Source of the DNA: Lethocerus indicus
Taxonomy: Eukaryota; Arthropoda; Insecta; Hemiptera; Belostomatidae
Direction of reading: 5' to 3'
Assembly: GCA_019843655.1 (NCBI GenBank)
Contig: JACDQD010000102.1
Span: 381,501 to 445,500, forward strand
Length of the DNA: 64,000 nucleotides
The position numbers and the translations under genes are program-made. The notes below the pieces were generated by a model. It searched no databases. It was not told the DNA's origin and worked only from the letters and a program-made list of their open reading frames with translations. Positions 54,443 through 64,000 of the stretch are shown here, piece by piece. Numbering within the stretch: position 1 is the stretch's first letter; the number at the start of each line of letters is the position of its first letter.

Positions 54443-54501
54443 GTAATTATCAGTGCTGACCTTCGATATATGCAGCCCCTGTATAAAGAGCGGCACACAA
54501 G
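54443..54501 (+). other. candidate isolated exon of 59 nt
   Basis: A long pyrimidine tract ending TTCTGTTCTAG gives a strong-looking 3' splice site at 54442/54443. The next 59 nt are open in one frame (begins VIISADLRYM) and end at CACAAG|GTATTT, a moderate donor. No partner exon is identified and the peptide is not recognised. Confidence 0.15.
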
Positions 54502-56400
54502 GTATTTTTTTATAAAATCAATATCGGTTAAGGAGATAATAATCTGAACATACTCGTACAATATTGCTGATCGTTTTTAATTGGCGTGTAGACCGGTAAA
54601 AAACACGATTACCTGTCAATTATGCACCTCTGCGTATGCGACAATTAAGTCAGATTGGATTTTCTGATATCATTTATTCTGATATATTATGCATTCAATA
54701 CTTTCCAATCTGGCAGTATCTCCAAATAACCGATCTAGATCAAATGTGTTTAGGACCACAAATAGCCCATCCGTTAATATACGAAGAGTTGACCGCACCT
54801 GAAACTCAAAAGAGAACGTCTAAAAAATATGGCAAACATTATAATTCTACGAATATCATTGAGTAAATTCCAGACATAAATAGGGAAAATTCGATGTTAT
54901 TTAGTATTAGGGTAACATAACCAAGTCAAAAAGTACGTATGAAATGTTGGTATCCTCAAATATTCATCGTTTTCAAAGCCGATATTTTCAGTTATTAAAT
55001 CGATAATAAATCAGTAAGAGTCGGATTAATTGAAGACTAGGTTGAAATGATAGGTTTCTTTGCTTGGACGTCTACCGATGATGTATATCCCGGCTTATTA
55101 ATTTAATGACACAGTGCCCTAAGGTACTACTGTTCGGAAACACTGTAAAGATTAATGTCAGAACCGTATTCACGGTCAAATATTTCATCGACTCATCACA
55201 ATTCGTAACGACCGATTCTGAGAGTTGATCCGGATACAATTATTTCCGTCAATAAATAAAGTCTGAACCGATACCACATTAATTAAGAAATTAGCGCGGC
55301 AACTGATCCTACTTTCGGTTGAATTTTGTAGATAGGAAATTGTAGAAATTTAATTAATTCAAATATCGCGTCGGGAACTGAAGTAGAGGAGTTTTATTTC
55401 CTTGGTAGAAGTCATTTCGTTGTTATTCGTTGTTCTTTCCGTCGGTTGTAAGGCGGAATGCAATTATTTCTTCTGTTCGGTTCTGGCCCTGTGCGCAAAT
55501 ATTCGTGCTCTAGAAAAGAAACAATCTGATATTTATTTATTTTATTGTTCCTGTAAATGGCGTTGTTTTCATGACGGTTGTTTACCATCGTTTGGACGCT
55601 CCGATCCAGCCCGATAAAAAGAATCCATCCGACCCGCTCCAGGATGTAGTGTACCTGGAAATTCCTCCTTTTATTGCCGACGTAATTTTAGTGCGGTGTT
55701 ACTAACGAACTGGCAGCAGAATAAACCGAAGTAAGAAGAGAAATAGAGACAATATTTCCAACGGGAGAATTTATAACAGATCGGGCTTGAAGCGGTCCCG
55801 GGGCCGGGACCGAGGTCAGGTATCGCGTTGTACCGGGTATCATAATAATGACATTGCACCGGCTACCCGGTGCAGGCCGACAGGGATCATGTTCTCCTCT
55901 TGCCCACGTTGTGTGCGTGTATCTGTGCCTGACCTCTCCTCTGTTAAGTAATACCGGCCCAACTCTTTTGTGCCAACCGAAACCTCAACCGTTGGCCGGT
56001 TCAACAATGCACGAATTAAACCGGAATTGCACTAGACCCCCTTACTTACTGTCCGCTCTGGGACTACGGCGCTCGTCAGGGATTAAATTAGAATTTTAAA
56101 TTTAATAAATTAAATTTAAATAATTCAGCAATAATCTTACAATTTATCGCTCTACCGTACCACTTGGCACGAGGGCTTTTCGCGAAATATCTAAAGTGGA
56201 CTAGCGTGTATATTCTTCCGAAGTAATACCGCTGATGTTTCACTAATTTTTCCGAACATTCGTTGTATTAAAAAATATCAGAATATAATTCATACGTAAC
56301 TTTATTTACCTCGCGACGATAATACTCTCATGATATTCTAGATGCATAATAATTTTGCGTATAAAAATAAATATTAAAATTCACCTATAAAACAGATAGA
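54502..56400. other. gene-free stretch
   Basis: Mostly AT-rich, with a GC-rich patch at about 55780-56080. I see nothing else up to the long hairpin. Confidence 0.65.
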
Positions 56401-56518
56401 TTTTTATGATACGTTGTTTCATGAATTGGGTGATTTATCACGACCTACCTTTTGAATGTTATTTCAAAAGGTAGGTCGTCATAAATCACCCAATTCATGA
56501 AACAACGTATCATAAAAA
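56401..56518. repeat. near-perfect long hairpin (inverted repeat)
   Basis: The left arm 56401-56455 and right arm 56464-56518 are reverse complements over 55 bp with a single mismatch (near 56440/56479). One further A-T pair closes the stem, leaving a loop of about 6 nt. Outside the arms the sequences diverge at once (left flank ends AACAGATAGA, right flank continues AACCTTACTAAC), and no target site duplication is evident. Neither strand holds an ORF of note. A transcript would fold into one long duplex, unlike a typical microRNA precursor, which has a shorter bulged stem. Possible readings are an inverted-repeat MITE without visible duplication, a hairpin-siRNA locus, an inverted duplication made by replication template switching, or an assembly artefact. 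The structure is certain; its nature is not. Confidence 0.9.
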
Positions 56519-56868
56519 AACCTTACTAACTACTGAAGAAAGAATAAAATAATTGATAATTTGCTAGTTATACCTGCCGAATTAATGGGATCACTACTTC
56601 CGTGATTTATAGACATCTTACCGATCATTGGTCACCGTTACAAAAAATCCCAGTGAAATAAAAAAAGGAATATGTATATATTTCATAGAAATATAGAAAG
56701 AGCGGCAATTAATTATAGTAGTATACACAAGTAAACATGCCTAAGGTAAAATAGCAGTAAAGTATTCCAGCGATGCCCAATATTTAAAAACTAATTTCTC
56801 TTAGACAGTGATTTGCAGCTCTTTGGGGCCAGCTTAAAGAGGTGGAGTTACAATGCCTTTATTCGGAT

Positions 56869-56928
56869 AAATTTATATGTACTCTGTACTGTATTTATAT
56901 GTACAAATTTGTATGTGCTACGTACTCG
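56869..56928 (+). repeat. degenerate tandem duplication, 36-bp period
   Basis: The segments beginning at 56869 and 56905 (AAATTTATATGT and AAATTTGTATGT) agree at about 18 of 22 positions, with a partial third copy of ATTTATATGTAC between them. Confidence 0.5.
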
Positions 56929-59900
56929 ATTCAATTTGCATATTCAAACCGCGGTCCCTGCAGCAATTGTACACCTGATTATTTTACAATGCACCAAAAT
57001 ATCTTTAACAATGCACCTAAACACCCCCATTAAAAGCCCGATATCGTAGTAGGTAACTCCACCACTGAGGGGTTGTACAGTTTATATTTAGAGTAATTGG
57101 TTTCATTAAATATAAACAAGGGTATTCCATTAAAGCTGTGGGACAGTAATAATTTTGGATAGATGCGCTTAAAATAATCATGACATAAAAGAAAGTGCGG
57201 GAATTTAATCGAGTAAATAAACAGCAGTAATAATACCTTTTTAAATTCGTTCACCTCTTGAGCCCCCAATGTGTTTATTCGCAGTCGACAAATAGCGGAG
57301 AGCCGTCGACACGAAAGAGTTTATTTTAAGGCGCTGTACATTTCATGAAAAGTGTGCTTTACAGTCCGACAGTTTTAAAAATAGACAGCCAGAAAGAAAC
57401 TGTTGCCCTGTCACTTACCGGCATTTTAAATTTCCACAGAGAAGTTTTTGCTCGCATCGAAATGGCAGTAAAAGGCGAATATTCGAAGAAAACAAAATAC
57501 GGCTTTTCTTATTGTAGGTTTGATCGGGAGAGAAAATAGTGATTGTAAATTTTGAATTTAATGCTAGAGGAATGAATTGAGTACTACTTCCAGAGTTTTA
57601 CATAATACTAATTGTAATATACTGGCTGATGTCTTTCCACGTGCACACACACAGACATATTTCTCTCGAATAACCTAAAAGGTGACTTTGTATCGGGAAA
57701 ATATGACCTATAAAAAACTCCCAACACATATGCCGACGATTGGGGGGAGACACAGTGGAATGGATCCAGGAAAAAGACTGTTCCAGAATTATTGTCGGGT
57801 GCATACTTTTCCCCGACTAAAAATCTGTAAACTATAACTCCCCCGACTAATTGGGGCCCGTCTTCTTGACTGTAGCCCTCAAGAAAAATAAAAAAAAATA
57901 GACGCCTGTCTCTAAACGATGAGCGCCAGGGCTGTCTCATTACGGCCTTCTATTGTCTCCAACAGGCGGTAATGCACTTGTAAAGTAACCGAACCTACGA
58001 ACCACAGAAGAATTTATAACCGCGGTTTCTAAACTTACGTAATTAGCCGTTTCACCGGACCATAACGACCGGGTACCCGCTCCCCCCTTCACCCGGCCAC
58101 CCATCCCCCACCCCGACAAGCGTCCCGAAATGGAACCAATTATACACTCTGCTGCTTTAAAACTAAATCCGCCCCCCGGTGCAAATCGCAATACATTTTA
58201 TTGGCAACGTACCCGTCCCCAGCGCCGGCAACCCCTTTAAAAGCTAATTCAAGTTGGGCTGCAGTTTGGCCAAACAAACGATCAAGATCTACAGTCCGCC
58301 CTTGGTCCGTTGCCGGTCGGCTTAAATTTAATTTCCGCGTTGAAGAACAATAATAACGCTGGAATACAATTAATTAGTATAGTTTACTCCGATAATTAAT
58401 GGTATATTTTCTCTGTTCAATAACTTATAAAACCGAATCTATCTTGTCTATCTAGGCACCTAAAGAATTCTTAACGATGGACAGCCAGGTTTAGACTGTA
58501 GAGTAATTCCACACGAGGGAAGGACAAGGCGTCATTATTATTCGACTTAACTGCTAACGGCGATTTCGTTTTTATAATGAATTTGAATGGCGTGAAATAT
58601 TCAAATGTCTTTTATTCTGAAAGTCAGATCTCCGCGTGAGAGACGTCGGCGCTATCGATTCCCGTAAGTTGTGTTGTCCGCGGCGTAAAGCCCGAACGAC
58701 GCGGCAGCCTGCCGCCCCCGCCCTGTCCCGATCAGGTCCCGCCTCCGGGACACCTGGCCTCGGCCTAATATCGGCCCCCAACCCCCCAATAAATGCGGTT
58801 TACCCTCATCAGTGCCCGAACCGCCGAGACAACCGGCGCCCCACCCCCTCCCCGCCACTTACAATATCAGCCCGGACCGTTTTTTTGAAACGGGTTCGTC
58901 CCAACGGTCCGACTTCTTTTTTGGCATTTTCGATTTTACCAATTACACGTTCCACCCGTTCTGACCGTAAAGCAAATCGGATTCACAGGAGACATTTTTA
59001 TTTTTGCGATAGTTCAATCTGATTTTTTCTGTAAAGTCAACAATAATTTCATTGATGGTTTAATTGGAACAGAACCATTTATCGATAGTCCTGAGTTAAT
59101 GGCCCCCTTCTTGCCACTACTAACTGCATCTGGACGGTCTAAAATTCCAGCTTCTTACATTTACGAAGATAATGTTTTTTTCTTAATGAAAACTATTACG
59201 GAAAAATAATCCCACAATATGTGACTTTCTAGGCTGCAAAGTAATGTGTCCCGTAGGTAATTGCAATTAATAAAATTATCGCGTAATAACAGAACATATT
59301 ATTATATTTTACGCTATAAAAGGAAAGATACAAGAAGGGAATTTTAAAAATTTACATCATTCGTATATGTGATTTCCGGAGAGATATGTATTATGAATAC
59401 ATTCTATGTTCGGAATGAAAGTAGCAATTGGTTTTCGGTAACACGTTTGGACTACAAATACTTTCATCGCCCCCCCTCCCGTCACCTTTTTGCCGTATAA
59501 TGTTTTTTTCGTGCTTCTTATTGAAGGTTGGCTGGGTGGGAGAAAACAGGCCGGCGGCGTGCGGGGGCGCGCCCTTTTGCATCTCAACACGCCTCCGCAT
59601 AATCCCACGTTCGCATTTGACAAATTCAGGGTTTTTTTCCCCGTGTACAAAGAAAGCCTAAGAGGCCACTATTTGCGTTCAACCCCCTTTTCAACCCGAG
59701 CTTATCTTACGTCGAATACGTATATTAAATCTTAAATATTGTATCTAGAAATACGAACTAAACCCGATTCAATTCAATCAGCCCTGGCTAAATATTTTTC
59801 TAAGATTCGAGAATTTGGGGTATTCATTATTTAGAAAAACGTTAATTAGATGTTTTTGGTATTTGCATGGTATTTATTTACCCTTCAACGGGAGTTGATT

Positions 59901-61740
59901 TCGCCTAGAATTATTCGATATATTTTTAAAATGGTAGTTATTACTGGCATATTGAAGTGAATGATCCGGTGTAGGAGGCAGTCAGACAGCGGCCCCAAAC
60001 ATAAAGTCGGGTTCGATCCCAACTCAAACCTTTACAGGGCGCTGTAGAAAATCTCCGCCGAGCCCTCGGAAAACTACTTTTATTCCTTCAATTCCGTTTG
60101 GCTCGTTGGCCTCCAACCGTGGCCGGATATATGTGTACCTCTGTGCGGGAACAACAATCTCAGGGCGCGCAGCCCAACGATGCGTATTGTGATAGCCTTG
60201 ATCTTCGTGACGCGTGGCAAGTGTTATGCATAATTTTACATTAGCCCAGTGCACTACTCTTGTGTCCCCAACGGCGAATCGCCTAACAGTGGGGTGATTC
60301 TTTATCGCAAACATGAGAAAGCTAACAAAAACAGCAAGGAGGATGAAAGAAATCCAGTCGGAGTGGAGGCGTGTGCTCAATTTTCGAACAATTAGCGATT
60401 CGTCCATTTCCGGCGGTCATGTATTTATTATAGGGTTTCATTTCCTTCGTACGGATGTGGTGTGCGGAAGGGTAAAAGAGCTCCGGCTCACCCCGGATTT
60501 TTTCACGATCTGCCCACTGTTTTTAATGTAAATTACAATAATTCATGCGTGGAGCCCCGCGGTTCGAATCCTCCTCGCGGGCCGGGATAAGTCTGAATAT
60601 TTCACGATAGGACGTTAATTTTTTTTGCTGGAAGCCGATTTTCCTTTCTGCTTCTGTTTGTTTTATGTATTTTTTTTTGCGTTCGACGGCTACCTTTCAT
60701 TATTCAACGTTCTCAAATATGAAATGTGAATAGCAGACGGATGCGGGGGAGCCTGTGCACCCTGAGTTTAGAACTGTGAGAAAGACTTCGAGCAAGTAAC
60801 AGTCAGAGTATATCGATCGGATTAATAGTACCAAGTCGCCTTCAAATTCTTTTCACTGATATGTACTAAGTGGGAATTAGGGTGGGAGCACTTTCAGTTT
60901 TCGATGATAGTGAATTCAAACCAATTTTAAAAATTCTATTTCTACTTTTATGGGAGAACTACTTTCTTAGGACTCTTTTCATCAGTTTCAGCCGATCTGT
61001 AGTCAAATTCGTTGGCGGCGAAAAATAACCGATGACAAAATAACAATGGCCATTGAACAAACCGCAAGGTTTCTTCCTCTTTTTTTTCTTTGACCGACTT
61101 TGCATTGTACAATTATAAAATGAACGCTGTTCTCTGTGCCCGACCGCTCCTTTCGGAACGCTGGGAGAATAAAGCTGGATAAATTAAACGAACTGGTAGG
61201 AAAGGGAACTCCTCAGGGGGAGCCCATTGTTGTGTCGCGATTCGTATCTTCCGCTGAAATGACTTTATTGGGCCGAATAAGGAAATATCCTTTGTTATCT
61301 GTTTATACTTGAAGGATCGCCTAACCGGTCGTCCTGCCGCCCACGCTTCCAACGCGACGTTTCGACTGTAGACATTTTGTTTCGATTTACTTAATGCACA
61401 AATATTTTTAGATTATGATCCCAATCTACCGATCATATCAGAATTCTTGGTTTTAAGCTATTAAAACGCCGAAGAAGAGTCGGCCTTATAATATGCCTTT
61501 AGTGTCATCAATATTGAAGACTAAAGTGAACAATACGAATAGCGTGTGTAAAAATAATAAAAAAATGTTTCCATTCCGGTATTCTCATTCCAAGACCATT
61601 TTATTATACCTAATATAGTAAATTATTCCTGTTTTCACCAAGTTATATCTTTCTAAACTAGACTTCAACGTCTTAACAACTTGGTATTCCCGTTAGTGTT
61701 GTCACTATTCTGAAAAATAGTTATAAATCCTACAGTTACC

Positions 61741-61768
61741 AGAGCCCTATCGTTTTTCCCAGGGCTCT
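61741..61768. repeat. 8-bp perfect hairpin
   Basis: AGAGCCCT at 61741-61748 pairs with AGGGCTCT at 61761-61768 across a 12-nt loop, followed by a T-rich run. It does not match the histone 3' stem-loop. Confidence 0.65.
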
Positions 61769-62179
61769 TTGTTTTTAGTATAAAACACCTGGGCAAATCA
61801 CCAAAGCGAAGCTTAACTGTCGCAAAAGGCTTTGAGGCCTAAAATTGTTAGGCCGGTGCGATAACATCCGGAAATAATATTTACTGACGAATATAAATAT
61901 TGCTCCGCCCCAAGGTGGGCGCTACTGGAGTTCCTCCACCGACGTTTATTTTTGGCCCCAATCGGCAAAAAATAAATGAGGGTAATTTAATTTAGATCTT
62001 CTGGGAGGTCGGATTACGGGACAAGTCTTATTACTGGAGATTACAAGTTTTGAGAAGCTTATCGGATTAGAAATTCATTTAGCGCCATTGTTGCCTCAGA
62101 TTAAAAAGGTGGCCTAAGAGAACCGGTTTTAAGATTTTCAGTCTGTGAGCACCTGGGGCCCTTTTAAATCGACCTAAAT

Positions 62180-62212
62180 CCCCCCCTCCCCCGTTCCCCC
62201 TCCAAACCCCCC
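62180..62212 (-). other. G-quadruplex motif
   Basis: Plus-strand C7, C5, C5 and C6 tracts with spacers of 1, 3 and 6 bases give four G5+ tracts on the minus strand. Confidence 0.7.
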
Positions 62213-64000
62213 TGTTGATAATTACCCCCGAACCGGAGTCCACTTCTGAAAGCGGAACCCGTCATCACATATCGCCAAAATGTTCGAACCCAAAGAACCG
62301 TCAGCTCCTCTAAGATATCTGCTCGCCGGAGCGAACTCACTCGTGTTGATGTCAGCCCACACTCTTCAAGGCAACGTAGCGAAAAAAACTCCTGTCCCAA
62401 TCGTCTTTATGGTCAATTTGGAGATTGTATCAAGTCGAAAGAACGATTATAAAAATGTATTTATATATACCCAATTAGACTTAGACTGAATAGAAGAAAA
62501 ATGTTCTGTACAAGTGATCCTACCATTTAACCTATGTATCCAAATATCTACATGATCGTCCTCCAAATTGTTCTCCGATTCGAGTAAACCGGGCAGAACG
62601 GGGCCGAACGAAGGGTGTATTTAGAATAAAACGTTTCTTCCGGCAGGAAGAAGATCCGGGGATGTGATTCTAATTCAAAGGTTAGGCGTAGCAGGAGTGG
62701 TGGGATGGTGGCAGTATTGGCCGGCGAAGGTTGACGAGGGTCGACAGCCTCCCGGAATGCCCCGTTTCCATTTCGTCCGCTCCCGATTTCAACCCCCACT
62801 ATCACTGCCCTCGGTACAGTTACGATATTTTCTTTCAGCAACTCCTGGAGCGCTCCATAGTAATTCGTTGTTTAATATTATACACTAGTTAAGGGATCAT
62901 GGCGCCTAACCTGTTCCCTTACCACAGCTCTTACAGGACCGACTGCACTATGATCATAAGGAAAGTATTTCTGTGGGTTTGGAGTATCGCCCATCCACTT
63001 TGCCATGGCAAGACAGGTTTTTGTTTCTCAGTGACTCTATTGACAGGATGTTTAACTCGTTAGGCGCCCGATTCAATTAGCCATTTCGGCCATATAAGGC
63101 AGACAGGATACTCTACAAGCATCCGATATCATGACCGACCGAAGCGGCAACTGAAGATGGCGAGCAGCCGAAACCGGTTTAGCGAAAGGCCAGACCACCG
63201 AGAGGAGACAGAAGATCGAGAAAACTGTGATAAAACAAATAATATTTAGGCGTTTTTCCGACCGATAAAAACAGTTGACGCCGTCCAGGAGTGTCTCTTC
63301 CAACTTCAGCCAGTATGAAAGGTATAAATCTGAAAAAACTACGGAACCCGTCTCGGAAAAATTCAGTTCAAAGATAATTCCCGACCGGTAATCGTAAATG
63401 CGGGTTAAAGTAGAAGATGGAGTTTATTTTCATTCAATTCAGAAATTCCATCCCGACGTAATGATCGGGCAATTTTATATCGAATTGAATTTTATGTAGG
63501 CCATATAAAACTTGGGAAGGAAGAGTCCGAGGACAGCAAAGTAATAATACAGGAAAATTGTTGCAAATAGCGATAAAACTGAACCGCACGCAGAACTCCG
63601 AACTGCAGTTTACTGAAACGATCCCCCATCATATGATTTTAATTTTTGTTTCCGTCTGTCAAAACAACTATGAAACAACGAAAAATACTTGGGGTTCCAA
63701 ATAAAATACGGATCTACAGAATTCTATTCTTTTCGTAGCATTTGTTTCTCGATCGTAAATATTTATAAACCGTTTTATAGAAACATTCATAATGCCGGTC
63801 CGGTGAAAATGAAGACCTGAGCGGGATTGGAAATGACGAAACGATATTTTCAATAACACAAAATTTTCTTACATTCTGGAATATATTATTGAATGAGCCC
63901 AATCTTTAATATTTGAATTAATAGAGCCACATCATGTCATCTTCTCGTAACGTAAATTATACATAATGGTCGGTAACTGATAATTCACTGTATCGTTATT

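Larger units (their letters stand above)
56519..64000. other. gene-free stretch to the window end
   Basis: GC-rich patches near 57840-58330, 58640-58950, 59530-59700, 60020-60580, 61900-62290 and 62650-62840. Two box-B-like strings (60010-60020 and 60561-60571) lack the rest of a tRNA. No gene, tRNA or further transposon is supported. Confidence 0.65.

Noticed and set aside
60010..60020. Box-B-like GGTTCGATCCC
   Set aside because: T-arm pairing fails after two base pairs and no cloverleaf can be built; a SINE is not supported either.
60561..60571. Perfect pol III box B (GGTTCGAATCC)
   Set aside because: The T-arm stem does not pair well, no matching acceptor strand or box A lies at the right distance upstream.

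Overview
This window looks like a 64 kb gene-poor, probably non-coding stretch of an animal nuclear genome, most likely an arthropod and plausibly an insect. The reasons are a piggyBac-type DNA transposon remnant, many GA/CT and AT microsatellites, no bacterial operon structure, no rRNA or convincing tRNA, and CpG that is not visibly depleted. The species cannot be fixed from the sequence. The long open frames sit almost entirely in GC-rich patches, often overlap on both strands, and match no protein family I recognise, so I treat them as chance ORFs.

Layout. The only element I can identify with confidence is a 947-bp internally deleted piggyBac-like transposon at 8437-9383. It has TTAA on both sides, 14-bp terminal inverted repeats, the N-terminal part of a transposase, a short cysteine-containing C-terminal remnant and a polyadenylation signal. 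The catalytic core is gone. The rest alternates between AT-rich DNA and several dozen GC-rich, CpG-dense patches of about 200-700 bp spaced every 1-2 kb. The densest are near 2640-2990, 6960-7490, 12650-13460, 13640-14030, 20030-20660, 37820-38240, 38750-39400, 48610-49260, 53460-53610 and 57840-58330. Several patches carry TATA-like motifs.

Structures of note are a near-perfect 112-bp-stem hairpin sequence at 56401-56518 (about 55-bp arms, one mismatch, short loop), a 27-bp imperfect inverted repeat around 186 bp at 37385-37570, a hairpin of three TAATCC-type homeodomain sites at 7883-7907, an 18-bp palindrome of two overlapping octamers at 47389-47406, a 9-bp minisatellite at 47459-47521, a 41-bp-period duplication at 16074-16150, and strong G-quadruplex motifs at 26621-26646 and 62180-62212.

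No set of genes acting together can be described. The most economical reading is an intergenic or long-intron region, perhaps regulatory, but that role is inferred from composition and motifs only. Three low-confidence possibilities of hidden exons or small transcription units (7306-7492, 34262-34589, 54443-54501) are recorded as candidates.
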